A DNA stretch of 64,000 nt from Catenuloplanes indicus (GTDB lineage: Bacteria; Actinomycetota; Actinomycetes; Mycobacteriales; Micromonosporaceae). Shown piece by piece: positions 8,103 to 16,266 of this stretch. Position 1 is the stretch's first letter. Each line of letters opens with the position of its first letter. Position numbers and translations under genes: made by a program. Below the pieces are notes generated by a model. That model made no database searches. It worked only from the letters and a program-made list of their open reading frames with translations, and was not told where the DNA came from. The DNA lies in NCBI RefSeq assembly GCF_030813715.1, contig NZ_JAUSUZ010000001.1, positions 3,658,001 to 3,722,000 of the forward strand. The letters are read 5' to 3'.

Positions 8103-9025
8103 AGCGGCTCCCCGGAGCGGCGCAGCATGCGCAGGTAGACCAGCGTGACGGCGAGCAGGATCAGCATCATCACGACGCCGATCGCGGAGCCCAGGCCGTA
8201 CTCGGAGGAGGCGAAGGCCTGCTGGTACGCGTACACGTTGAGGGTGAGGTTCTGCCCGGCGATGCCGCCGCCGTTCGTCATCACGTAGATCTGCGTGAAA
8301 ATCTTGAAGTCCCAGATGATCGACTGGATGACCACGATCGCGATGACCGGGCGCAGCATCGGCACGGTGATGCTCCAGAACGACCGCCACGGCCCGGCGC
8401 CGTCCAGCTGCGCGGCCTCCAGCACCTGCTCCGGCAGCGCCTTGATGCCGGCGTACAGCGTGACCATCACGAACGGGAACGAGTGCCACACCACGACCGC
8501 GCCGACCAGCGCGAACGCGGAGAACCGCTCGTACGTCCAGTTGTGTCCCTCCCAGCCGAGCACCCGGTTGACCAGGCCCAGGTTGGTGTCGAAGAGGAAC
8601 ATCCAGACCGTGGAGCCGGTCATCGCGGGCGCGGCCCAGGCGGCCATCGCGGCCAGCGAGAGCGCGATCGCGGCCCACCGGCTGATCTTCGTGAGCAGCA
8701 CCGCGAGAGCGGCGCCGACCGCGAGCGTGACCACCACGAGCGCGGCCGCGAACACCACGGTCGCCCAGAGCACGGACCAGAACCTCGGCGCGGACATCAG
8801 CTCGGCGTAGTTGTCGAAGCCGATGAACCGGGTCGGCTGACCGCCGCTGACCTGCGCCTGCCGGAAGTCCAGCACGGAGAGCAGGCCGAGCTGGTAGATC
8901 GGGTAGACGAACAGCGGCAGCAGCACCGCGGCGGCGGGCAGCAGCATCCACAGCGGCGCGAACTGCCGCTTCCGGCGGGAGCGGGCCCGGACGGTGACGG
9001 CCGGGCCCGCGTCGATCGCTGTCAC
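8099..9025 (-). CDS. Sugar ABC transporter permease, MalF type
   Basis: An integral membrane protein of 308 residues. After a basic cytoplasmic N-terminus come about six membrane segments, starting LWMLLPAAAVLLPLFVYPIY. The EAA loop is LEAAQLDGAGPWRSFWSITVPMLRP. The GTG start lies two bases after the stop of the binding-protein gene and uses its GGAGAAG end as ribosome site. This is the first permease of a CUT1 carbohydrate importer, working with the downstream MalG-like permease, the upstream lipoprotein and a distant ATPase. Confidence 0.9.
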   Translation of the reverse strand: MTAIDAGPAVTVRARSRRKRQFAPLWMLLPAAAVLLPLFVYPIYQLGLLSVLDFRQAQVSGGQPTRFIGFDNYAELMSAPRFWSVLWATVVFAAALVVVTLAVGAALAVLLTKISRWAAIALSLAAMAAWAAPAMTGSTVWMFLFDTNLGLVNRVLGWEGHNWTYERFSAFALVGAVVVWHSFPFVMVTLYAGIKALPEQVLEAAQLDGAGPWRSFWSITVPMLRPVIAIVVIQSIIWDFKIFTQIYVMTNGGGIAGQNLTLNVYAYQQAFASSEYGLGSAIGVVMMLILLAVTLVYLRMLRRSGEPL

Positions 9026-9027
9026 TA

Positions 9028-10284
9028 CTACTTCTCCAGCGCCGCGCTCACCGCGGCGGCGGCCTCGTCGGTGGCGGCGTCCACGGTGGCCCGGCCGGTC
9101 GCGACGTTCTGCAGCATGGTGGGGATGACGGCCTGGCTGTCGATCGCGCCCCAGCCCGGGTCGACCGGGACGAACTTGGTGCCGGCCGCGATCGTGTCCA
9201 GGTACGGCTTGAGCGAGGAGTCCCGCGCCGCCAGCTCGGTGCGCGCCGCGGTCAGCGTCGGCAGGTTGCCCATCGCCTCGTACATCTTCAGCTGGTACGC
9301 CTGGCTGCCGAGCAGCTTCAGGAAGTCCGCGGCCAGCGTCCGGCGTTGGGTGTTCGTCATGATGCCGAGGTTGTTGCCACCGGCGAACGCGGGCGCGATC
9401 GAGCCGGCGGTGATGCCGGGCAGCGGCACCACCGCGTACTTGCCCTTCGCGGCGCCGGCCTCGACCGCGGCACGGTTGAAGTTGCCCAGGATCGCCATGC
9501 CGGCCTTGCCGCCCGCGAACAGCTCCACGGTCTTGCCGCCGGTCAGGTCCGCGCACTGCTGCGGCGGGCAGTTGTCGTCCTTCAGCAGATCGGTGTACGC
9601 GGTCACGCCGGCCCGCGACTCGGCCGAGTTCAGCGCCGTGATGTCGCCGCCGTTCGCCCAGACGAACGGCAGCGCGCCGAACGTGTACTTGCCACCGACC
9701 GCGACGCCGAACAGCTCCGGCTTCTTCTCGCGGATGGTCTTGGCCGTGCTGGTCAGCTCCGCCATCGTGGTCGGCGGCTCGAGGCCCAGCTCGGTGAAGA
9801 CGTCGGTGCGGTAGTAGAGCGCCCGCACGCCGACCCACCAGGGCAGGCCGTAGAGCTTGCCGTCGACCGTGGCGCTGGCGCGCAGGTCGGCACCGAGGTC
9901 GGCGCCCTCGGCCCAGCCGTCGATGTCCGCGGTGACGTCCGCGAGGCCGCCGGCCGCCACGTACTCGGCGATGTCGGTGTTGCCGAACTCGACCACGTCC
10001 GGCGCGCTGGCCGGGTCGTTGAACGCGCCCTTGAAGCGTTCGCCCCGGGTCTCGACCGCGATGTACTGCACGTCGACCGTGACGCCCGAGTGCGTGGCCT
10101 GGAACTCGTCGATCGCGGCCTTGATGACCGCTTCCTTCGGCGCGCGGTTCGGCTCGTCGAAGAGCCACACGCGGAGCGTGCCGGTCTTCTCGTCGGCGCC
10201 GGACGCCTCCGGCGTGCCGGTGGAGGGGGCGCAGCCGGTCAGCAGCGCGGCGGCGAGCGCGACGCCCGCTATCCGCTTCTTCAT
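9028..10284 (-). CDS. Sugar-binding lipoprotein of the ABC importer
   Basis: A protein of 418 residues. The N-terminus MKKRIAGVALAAALLTGCAP is a lipoprotein signal with lipobox LLTGC, so the mature protein is anchored on the outer face of the membrane at the Cys. The body has features of family 1 solute-binding proteins: GTLRVWLFDEP, YGLPWWVGVRALYYRTDVF and the tail region with GGNNLGIMTN. The ATG follows GGAGG at ideal distance. It heads the operon binding protein-permease-permease-GH20, a layout like the chitobiose (Das) system, so an amino-sugar oligomer is the likely ligand by inference. Confidence 0.9.
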   Translation of the reverse strand: MKKRIAGVALAAALLTGCAPSTGTPEASGADEKTGTLRVWLFDEPNRAPKEAVIKAAIDEFQATHSGVTVDVQYIAVETRGERFKGAFNDPASAPDVVEFGNTDIAEYVAAGGLADVTADIDGWAEGADLGADLRASATVDGKLYGLPWWVGVRALYYRTDVFTELGLEPPTTMAELTSTAKTIREKKPELFGVAVGGKYTFGALPFVWANGGDITALNSAESRAGVTAYTDLLKDDNCPPQQCADLTGGKTVELFAGGKAGMAILGNFNRAAVEAGAAKGKYAVVPLPGITAGSIAPAFAGGNNLGIMTNTQRRTLAADFLKLLGSQAYQLKMYEAMGNLPTLTAARTELAARDSSLKPYLDTIAAGTKFVPVDPGWGAIDSQAVIPTMLQNVATGRATVDAATDEAAAAVSAALEK

Positions 10285-10344
10285 CGGACCTCCGTCACAG
10301 GGGAAATATTTCGCGCATGGCTCGTAAATGGTTCGTTGATCGTT

Positions 10345-10362
10345 GGCCACTAGGGTGTGGCC
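10345..10362. promoter_or_regulatory. Inverted repeat upstream of the sugar importer operon
   Basis: GGCCAC-TAGGGT-GTGGCC, with perfect 6-bp arms, lies 61 bases upstream of the binding-protein start and 32 bases downstream of the D-amino-acid enzyme stop. It is a candidate operator for the importer operon. It does not match the DasR consensus closely, and a weak terminator for the preceding gene cannot be excluded. Confidence 0.4.
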
Positions 10363-10393
10363 GCGCTCCGGCGCACGTCAAGACTTTCGGAGG

Positions 10394-11662
10394 TCACAAA
10401 TAAGGCCGAAGCACACCCGAAACGCGTCCGTCATGATCAACGATCGGGAGCGCGCGCCACTTGTCGAACGCGGTGCACGGGTGCGAGATACCGAACAGGA
10501 CCAGATCACCGGGTACGACGTGCGCGGCATCGGTCGACAGGTAGGTGTGGTGGTCGTTCATCCTGGTCACACGCAGTCCGGAGGCATCGCGCACCGTGCC
10601 GTCGGCGGCGCGGATCCACTGCGGTTCCGGCAGGCCCTCGTCGTACGGGGCGTCGCGCTTGCCCATGCCGGCCAGCGCGAGACCGGGCTCCGGCGTGGAC
10701 AGCACCTGCGCCCAGACGCCCAGCGCCGCGTGCAGCGCCCCCTCGCCGGCCAGCCGGTTCCACGGGGTCCGCTCCCGGTAGAAGCCGTCGTCGTGGCTGA
10801 CGTAGGCGCCGGAGCGCAGCAGTGGCACGGTCGTGCGGTCCGGGATCCACTGGCCGGCCAGGCGGTCCGCGACCACGTCGAACCAGGCGCTGCCACCGGC
10901 CGAGACCACGATGTCGCCGTCGACCAGCGTGGCCACCGCGTTCGCGGCGTCCCGCAGCCGGTCCAGGAACGCGGCGACCGCGCCGGCGTGCGGCAGCCCG
11001 CCCTCGTAGGCCGTGACGCCGGCCAGCCGCAGGCCGGGGCGCGCGCCGATCGCCTCGGCCACTTCGAGCAGGCCGGCGATGGTTCGGGCACCGGTCCGGC
11101 CACCGTCGTGGCCCAGCTCCACCAGCACCGGCAGCGTGCCACCCGCCGCGCCCCCGCTTGCCGCGCCACCATCTGCCGGACCGGCCGCCGAGCCGCCGGC
11201 GGCTGAGCCGGTGACCGCCTCGCCGGTGACCGCGGCGGCGGCGATCTCCGCGCCCTCGACCGAGTCGACGGTGATCGTGACGTCGTGTGCGGCGGCCCAG
11301 CGCAGCGCGGTCGGGTCGAGGACCTGGTTGGCGATCAGGATCCGCGGCACGCCCATCGCATGCGCGGCCAGCGCCTGGTTCGCGGTGGCGACCGTGACGC
11401 CCCAGGCGCCGGCGTCGAGCTGCGCCCGTACCAGGGTGGGGCTCATGTGGGTCTTGATGTGCGGCGCGAACATGAGACCGCGCCGCGCGCAGAACGCGGC
11501 CATTGTGGCCACGTTCGCGTCCAGCGCCGCGCGGCGGGCGAACATCAACGGGTACGTGAACGCACCCCCGAACAGGTCGTGACCTGCGGCGACGAAGTCC
11601 TCGTCGGATATCGGCGGCCCCGGGACGAAGAATCCCTTGGTACGCCAGTCGATGACGCTCAC
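10394..11662 (-). CDS. PLP-dependent D-threonine aldolase/D-serine dehydratase-like enzyme
   Basis: A protein of 422 residues in the alanine-racemase N-terminal-domain superfamily. Lys70 in FAPHIKTHMS is the expected Schiff-base lysine for pyridoxal phosphate. Near the C-terminus GISHPCTAFDKWR supplies the His and Cys that bind zinc in D-serine dehydratase-like members. An Ala/Gly-rich insertion at about 150-175 interrupts the barrel. It probably cleaves or deaminates a D-amino acid. The GTG start is preceded by GAGAAGGG. It is divergent from a regulator-amidohydrolase-RidA operon, and RidA commonly detoxifies the enamines such PLP enzymes release, which supports a joint pathway. Confidence 0.8.
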   Translation of the reverse strand: MSVIDWRTKGFFVPGPPISDEDFVAAGHDLFGGAFTYPLMFARRAALDANVATMAAFCARRGLMFAPHIKTHMSPTLVRAQLDAGAWGVTVATANQALAAHAMGVPRILIANQVLDPTALRWAAAHDVTITVDSVEGAEIAAAAVTGEAVTGSAAGGSAAGPADGGAASGGAAGGTLPVLVELGHDGGRTGARTIAGLLEVAEAIGARPGLRLAGVTAYEGGLPHAGAVAAFLDRLRDAANAVATLVDGDIVVSAGGSAWFDVVADRLAGQWIPDRTTVPLLRSGAYVSHDDGFYRERTPWNRLAGEGALHAALGVWAQVLSTPEPGLALAGMGKRDAPYDEGLPEPQWIRAADGTVRDASGLRVTRMNDHHTYLSTDAAHVVPGDLVLFGISHPCTAFDKWRALPIVDHDGRVSGVLRPYL

Positions 11663-11736
11663 TGTGACACCCTTCTCGCAGGACGGGCTTGACCCGCGCG
11701 GGCCGAGGCCCCACTCTTAGTCGAGCTTTAGCGCAC

Positions 11737-11760
11737 TATTTTCGAACCTGATCGAATATT
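11737..11760. promoter_or_regulatory. Operator-like inverted repeat in the divergent promoter of the D-amino-acid gene cluster
   Basis: TATTTTCGA-ACCTGA-TCGAATATT has 9-base arms with two mismatches and an AT-rich character unlike its surroundings. It is centred in the 127-base region between the divergent PLP-enzyme gene and the regulator operon, 30 bases upstream of the regulator start. Binding by that regulator is inferred. Confidence 0.5.
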
Positions 11761-11789
11761 GGACCCGATCGTAGGTGAGGAGCGGCCCC

Positions 11790-13157
11790 GTGGCGATGGT
11801 CATCGGACTCGTGATCCACGCGAGTCATCGGGCGCGGTTCGACGCGGCCGTGCGCACGCTGACCGGCGCCACGCTGGAGTGGATCACCTACGAGAACGAG
11901 CCGGAGATCCGCCCGCGCGTCGGCGAGCTGCTGCGCCGCAAGCGGGTGGACGGGCTGTTGCTCGGCCCGATGCCGTACGCCCGGGCCCGCGAGGTCATCC
12001 CGAGCAGCCTGCCGGTCGCGGTCACCCGCTCCGCCGCGCTCGACCTCGCGCTCGCCTGGGGACGCGCGCTCGCCGCCGGCATCCCCGGCACGCCGGTCAG
12101 CATCGACACGTTCGCCCAGGACACGATCGACGAGGTCGCGGACGCGCTCGGCCTGGACCGCACCGCGGTCGCCGGCCTGCCGTTCGACGAGTCGCAGACC
12201 GTCCCGGACATCATCGACTTCCATCGCCGGGCCGCCGCGCCGCTGGTGATCAGCGTCCGCACCGGTGTGATCGCGGCCGGCATCGAGGGCGCCACCGTGG
12301 TCACCGCGCAGCCGGAGATCGCCACCATCCGCGCGGAGCTGCATCAGCTCGCGCTGCGGGTCAAGTCGAAACAAGCCGACGAGCTGCGGTTCGCGGCCGG
12401 CGTGTTCCTGGTCGCGCCGAACTCCCCCGACCCGGACCGCGCCCGAATAGGCCTGATGAACCTGCTGCTCAACACGCCCGAGTTCGCCGACTGCTGGATC
12501 GAGAACCGCGACCGGCGCGGCGTCGTCGTCTTCGCGCACCGCGCGCTGTTCGAGGCGGTCACCCACCGCTGGGTCGACCTGGACGTGCTGTCCAGGGCAC
12601 AGGAGACACTGGGGGTACGGGTGGTGGCCGGCTTCGGCATCGGCGCGTCCGCCCGCACCTGCGTGGCGCTGGCCGAGCGCGCCGCCGCGCGGGCCGAGCA
12701 GGAACCGGCGCCGGGGGCGTACCTGATCGAGGACTCCGGGCTGGTCATCGGACCGATGGGCGCGGGCAGCACCGCACTGACGTTCACCTACCGCGCACAC
12801 GACGCCGGCCTGGAGGATCTGGCCGCGGAGGTCGGGCTGAGCGCGGGCACGCTGTCCCGCCTCGCCGCGATCGAGCGCGGGCTGGCCGGGCGCCCGGTGT
12901 CGCCGGGCGAGCTGGCCACGTCGCTGGGCATCACGGACCCGAGCGGGCGGCGGCTGATCCGCAAACTCAGCGAACGCGGCCTGGTCATCGACGAGGGCAG
13001 CGCACAGGTGAGCCGCAAGGGCCGGCCGACGCGCCTCTACCGCCTGGCGATCACGGCGGCGGCCACCGGCCCGGCCGCTACGGTCGTCACGGGGACCGGC
13101 GCTACCGGACCGGCCACCGGCGCGGGGACCGGCGTGGCCGGAGCGGTGCGGTCGTGA
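11790..13157 (+). CDS. Transcriptional regulator with C-terminal winged helix, first gene of the amidohydrolase operon
   Basis: A protein of 455 residues. The N-terminal part (1-240) looks like a Rossmann-type sensor domain (MVIGLVIHASHRARF, then RRKRVDGLLLGPMPY), and a middle alpha/beta region includes VRVVAGFGIGASARTCVALAE. A C-terminal winged helix at about 370-430 (SPGELATSLGITDPSGRRLIRKLSERGLV) should bind DNA. A Thr/Gly/Ala-rich tail follows. I do not recognise a named family; it is probably a ligand-sensing regulator of the D-amino-acid genes. The GTG start has GAGGAG seven bases upstream, and its TGA overlaps the next gene by four bases. Confidence 0.6.
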   Translation: MAMVIGLVIHASHRARFDAAVRTLTGATLEWITYENEPEIRPRVGELLRRKRVDGLLLGPMPYARAREVIPSSLPVAVTRSAALDLALAWGRALAAGIPGTPVSIDTFAQDTIDEVADALGLDRTAVAGLPFDESQTVPDIIDFHRRAAAPLVISVRTGVIAAGIEGATVVTAQPEIATIRAELHQLALRVKSKQADELRFAAGVFLVAPNSPDPDRARIGLMNLLLNTPEFADCWIENRDRRGVVVFAHRALFEAVTHRWVDLDVLSRAQETLGVRVVAGFGIGASARTCVALAERAAARAEQEPAPGAYLIEDSGLVIGPMGAGSTALTFTYRAHDAGLEDLAAEVGLSAGTLSRLAAIERGLAGRPVSPGELATSLGITDPSGRRLIRKLSERGLVIDEGSAQVSRKGRPTRLYRLAITAAATGPAATVVTGTGATGPATGAGTGVAGAVRS

Positions 13158-14443
13158 GTGGCGGGGCGGCGGGGGCCGCCGAGGCGTACCCGATGGATCT
13201 GGTCTTCGTCGGTGGGCACGTCGTGGACGTCGGCGGCGAGCACGTCGGCACGTTCGACGTGGGCGTGCGGGACGGCAGGATAGCCGCGGTCGCCCCGTCG
13301 CTGGACGCCACGGGCGCGCGCGAGATCGTCGACGCACGCGGGAAGATCGTCACGCCCGGCTTGGTCGACCTGCACACGCACGTGCACGCGGGCGGCGGCT
13401 ACTGGGGCATCGACCCGGACCCGGTCGCCTGGTACTCCGGCGTGACCACCTGGGTGGACGCGGGCTCCGCGGGTGCATTCACGCTCGGCGGGTTCCGCGA
13501 GGCGGCCGCGCGCAGCCGGGTGCGGATCGCGTCGTTCCTGAACATCTCCGCGGTCGGGCTGGCCGGCCGGACCGGCGAGGCGCGCGACCTCGCGCACTGC
13601 GACGTCGACCTGGCGATCTCCACCATCGCGGCGCACCGCGACCTGGTGCGCGGTATCAAGGTGCGGATGGACCGGGAGACGGTCGGCGGCAACGGCCTGG
13701 AGCCGCTGCGCCGCGGCCTCGCCGCCGCGTCCGCGCTCGGCGTGCCGGTGATGGTCCACATCGGTACCTCGCCGCCCGCGCTCGCCGACGTGCTCGCGCT
13801 GCTCCGGCCCGGCGACCTGGTCACGCACTGCGCGAGCGCGATAGCCGCCGGTTCCACGCCGGCCCATCCGGCGCTAGCGGAGGCGTACCGGCGTGGGGTG
13901 CTTTTTGATCTTGGTCATGGCTCCGGGGGTTTCGCCTTCGACGTGCTGGACGCGCAGCTGCGGGCGGGCCTCGTGCCACACACGCTCAGCTCCGACCTGC
14001 ACGCGCGCAGTCTCTACGGCCCGGTCTTCGACCTGCCGACCACGCTGACCAAAATGCTCGCGGCCGGTATGCCGCTGCCCGACGTGATCGCGCGCGCCAC
14101 CGTCGTCCCGGCCCGTGTGCTCGGGCTGGCCGCCGGCACGCTCGCGGTCGGCGCCCCCGCGGACATCGCGGTGTTCACGCTGCGCGACGGCCCGTTCGAG
14201 GTGGTCGACGCACACCAGCAGCGCCGTGCCGCGTCACAGCGCCTGGTCAACGAGGCCACCTACGTCGGCGGGCGGCTGCTCCCCGCGCGCCTGCCGGAAC
14301 CGCCGCCGTCCTGGATCCCGCTCACCCCGGCCCAGCGCCGGGCACTGCACGACCGGACGCTCACGCTGCGGTCACTGCTGGCTGATCCGCTGGTCAGCGC
14401 GGATGGTCTGACCGAACAGTTTCCTCGATTTCCCGTTGTGTAG
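13154..14443 (+). CDS. Amidohydrolase/deacetylase-family metallohydrolase
   Basis: A protein of 429 residues with the amidohydrolase TIM barrel. The metal-binding HxH is in VDLHTHVHAG (His74, His76). A likely carbamylated lysine sits in GIKVRMD (about 176), further metal ligands in VMVHIGT and VTHCAS, and the catalytic Asp in LSSDLHARSL (about 288). This pattern fits the EF_0837/Atu3266 family, some of which hydrolyse N-acetyl or acyl esters and amides. The GTG start overlaps the regulator stop by four bases. Lying beside a D-amino-acid PLP enzyme and RidA, it may deacylate an N-acyl-D-amino acid; the substrate is inferred. Confidence 0.8.
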   Translation: MSGGAAGAAEAYPMDLVFVGGHVVDVGGEHVGTFDVGVRDGRIAAVAPSLDATGAREIVDARGKIVTPGLVDLHTHVHAGGGYWGIDPDPVAWYSGVTTWVDAGSAGAFTLGGFREAAARSRVRIASFLNISAVGLAGRTGEARDLAHCDVDLAISTIAAHRDLVRGIKVRMDRETVGGNGLEPLRRGLAAASALGVPVMVHIGTSPPALADVLALLRPGDLVTHCASAIAAGSTPAHPALAEAYRRGVLFDLGHGSGGFAFDVLDAQLRAGLVPHTLSSDLHARSLYGPVFDLPTTLTKMLAAGMPLPDVIARATVVPARVLGLAAGTLAVGAPADIAVFTLRDGPFEVVDAHQQRRAASQRLVNEATYVGGRLLPARLPEPPPSWIPLTPAQRRALHDRTLTLRSLLADPLVSADGLTEQFPRFPVV

Positions 14444-14456
14444 AAAGGCGTTCACC

Positions 14457-14837
14457 GTGCCCAAGAAGATCATCGCCACCGACAAGGCAGCTCAGCCGGG
14501 CGGCCCGTACTCCCAGGCCGTCGTCGCCGGCGACTTCGTCTACCTGGCCGGCGCCTGCCCGGTCCACCCGGACGGCACCTGGATCCGCGACGACTTCGAG
14601 GCCGCCGCCCGCCTCGCCTTCACCAACCTGGCCGCGGTCGCCGAGGCCGCCGGCGCGTCCCTCGACCAGGCCGTCCGGGTCGGCGTCTACCTGCGCGACT
14701 TCACCGACTTCCCGAAGATGAACGAGATCTACACCGAGTTCCTCGGCACCGAGAACCTCCCGGCCCGCACCACGCTCCCGGTCCCGCTCGAGGGCTTCCA
14801 GATCGAGATCGACGCGGTCCTCTACACCGATGCCTGA
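14457..14837 (+). CDS. RidA-family reactive enamine/imine deaminase
   Basis: A protein of 126 residues, the normal length for RidA (YjgF/UK114). It has GPYSQAVVAGDFVYLAGACPVHPDG at the front and the conserved PARTTLPVPLEGFQIEIDAV at the end; the Arg in PARTT binds the carboxylate of the substrate. The protein forms a trimer and hydrolyses 2-aminoacrylate-type imines released by PLP enzymes. The GTG start has AAAGG eight bases upstream and lies 13 bases after the amidohydrolase stop, so it is the last gene of this operon. Its presence supports amino-acid deamination as the operon's theme. Confidence 0.92.
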   Translation: MPKKIIATDKAAQPGGPYSQAVVAGDFVYLAGACPVHPDGTWIRDDFEAAARLAFTNLAAVAEAAGASLDQAVRVGVYLRDFTDFPKMNEIYTEFLGTENLPARTTLPVPLEGFQIEIDAVLYTDA

Positions 14838-14846
14838 GCCGTCGTC

Positions 14847-14875
14847 CCGCCGCTCACCCACCCGGTGAGCGGCGG
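14847..14875. terminator. Terminator after ridA
   Basis: A perfect 12-bp stem (CCGCCGCTCACC with GGTGAGCGGCGG) and a 5-base loop, starting nine bases after the ridA stop and ending just before the convergent gene. It can serve both strands. Confidence 0.8.
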
Positions 14876-14878
14876 TTG

Positions 14879-15310
14879 TCATCCCCGGCTCCGCTCCAGG
14901 TCGTCGCGGACCGGGCCGGTGCGGGGCAGCCGGAACCACCACCAGTCGTGCATCGAGTCGGGAAAGTCGGCGGCCCGCTCGACCAGGCCGTCGACGTCGG
15001 GTTCGGTGAACCCCCGGAAGCGATCGTCGATCTCCGCGACGGTGCGGTCGTAGCGGTGCCGCAGATCCGACGGGAGCAGCGCGGAAACCTCCGCGATCCA
15101 GTCCCGGACGCAGAGCGCCGCGACGAGGTCGTGGGCGCCCCAGACGCGGCGGTCATCCGGAGACAGCAGCAGATCGTCCTCGAACTTCGCCAGATGCGCC
15201 CGCCACGCCGCGACCATCGCCACCGCGTTCACCACCCGCCCGGGCGCGACTGCCTTGGTGACCCCGGCCAGAAACGCCAGATCCGCCTCGTCCAGATACC
15301 TGCCGCTCAT
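14879..15310 (-). CDS. Protein of unknown function, 143 residues
   Basis: A soluble, mostly helical protein with no recognised domain. Notable are an acidic/aromatic C-terminal section (DSMHDWWWFRLPRTGPV) and a helical first half (ADLAFLAGVTKAV, AMVAAWRAHLAKFEDDLLL). The ATG overlaps the TGA of the upstream adenylate-kinase-like remnant by four bases, so translation of this gene is probably coupled to that short frame. It ends against the ridA terminator. Codon use is normal for the genome, so it is likely expressed. Confidence 0.6.
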   Translation of the reverse strand: MSGRYLDEADLAFLAGVTKAVAPGRVVNAVAMVAAWRAHLAKFEDDLLLSPDDRRVWGAHDLVAALCVRDWIAEVSALLPSDLRHRYDRTVAEIDDRFRGFTEPDVDGLVERAADFPDSMHDWWWFRLPRTGPVRDDLERSRG

Positions 15311-15534
15311 CGGAGGATCTCGGCCAGGATCTGGCCGGCCGTGCCGGTGGCATCGATCGTGCGGACCCGGCCGGTCGCGCGGTAGTGGGCCAGGATCGGC
15401 GCGATGCTCAGGTGATGGTGATGCAGCTTGATGGCCACCTCTTCAGATTCATCGCCGCGCCGCCGGATGAACGTGCCGCCGCAGGAACCGACACCGCCGG
15501 CGGAGCCGGGGACACCGATGACGGCGATTCGCAC
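15307..15534 (-). pseudogene. Adenylate-kinase-like remnant with internal deletion
   Basis: A frame of 75 residues. Its last two thirds (CGGTFIRRRGDESEEVA, then IAPILAHYRATGRVRTIDATG) match the lid and C-terminal helices of adenylate kinases. Its first ten residues (MRIAVIGVPGS) resemble the beta-strand and P-loop start, but the P-loop Lys and everything between the P-loop and the lid are missing. The NMP-binding and core domains, about 140 residues, are gone, so kinase activity is not possible. The frame is still open and overlaps the next gene by four bases, so it may survive as a leader for translational coupling. Upstream is the VOC gene, 12 bases away. Confidence 0.6.
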
Positions 15535-15545
15535 CGGTTCGCCGG

Positions 15546-15905
15546 TCAGTGCTCGGACCAGACGCCGAGTTCGTTGCCGCTGGGGTCGGTGAAGTGGAAG
15601 CGGCGGCCGCCGGGGAAGTCGTACGGGCCCTCGGTGACGGTGCCGCCGGCGTCGCGGACCGCGGTGGCGGTGGCGTCGAGGCCGGTGGAGTAGAGGAGGA
15701 CGAGGGGGCCGCCACGGCGGGGCTCGCCGGTGGCGTTCAGGCCGCCGACCTCGGGGGCGTCGTCGTGCGGGGAGCGGATGCCGGCGTAGGCGGGGCCGTA
15801 GTCGTTGAACCGCCAGCCGAACGCGTCACCGTAGAAGCGCTTCGCCGCCTCCACATCGGTGACGGTCAGCTCGACGTAGTCGATCGCGTGGTGTTGGTGG
15901 ACCAT
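15546..15905 (-). CDS. VOC-family (glyoxalase/bleomycin-resistance-like) protein
   Basis: A protein of 119 residues holding two beta-alpha-beta-beta-beta modules. [24 protein letters not shown] is the typical start, and [19 protein letters not shown] the typical metal-site end with Glu. Such proteins act as small dioxygenases, isomerases or ligand binders; no substrate can be named. An ATG three codons upstream (15914) is an equally plausible start; neither has a clear ribosome site. It heads a small operon with the adenylate-kinase remnant and the 143-residue protein. Confidence 0.8.
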   Translation of the reverse strand: MVHQHHAIDYVELTVTDVEAAKRFYGDAFGWRFNDYGPAYAGIRSPHDDAPEVGGLNATGEPRRGGPLVLLYSTGLDATATAVRDAGGTVTEGPYDFPGGRRFHFTDPSGNELGVWSEH

Positions 15906-15930
15906 GACGCCCATTCTGCCGTGCGCCGCG

Positions 15931-16144
15931 GGTGCCGGGCTGGACGAGGTCAACCGGCTGGCCGGCTCGCCGAACGAGCGGCCGGCACCGCTGTTCCGGG
16001 ACCGGTTTCGCGCGCATCCGGCGGCGGTTCCGGCGTACTCGCGGTTCACGACAGGAACTGGTCGCGGCCGTCGACGACATCGAGGCCCGCACCCACCTCG
16101 AGGAACCGGTGATCGATCGGAGCCCGGTGTCCGCGGAGCAGTGA
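15931..16144 (+). pseudogene. Unidentified gene remnant with a frameshift
   Basis: The 361-base stretch between the VOC and SDR genes has strongly codon-biased sequence in two successive frames. The first reads [19 protein letters not shown] and continues to AVPAYSRF; the second continues [19 protein letters not shown] to a TGA at 16144. The switch is near 16045. There is no convincing start and no recognised family. It looks like the tail of a decayed gene rather than regulatory sequence. Confidence 0.4.
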
Positions 16145-16266
16145 GCGGCAGCCGCGGCGGCGGAAGGCTGCCGCCTGCCGCCGAGAGGGGGATCGGCCGT
16201 CCGTGGTTCGTGCTGGGCATGGCCCGCATCCTCGAAAGCACCAGTGGCCGACGAGGGAGTGACACC

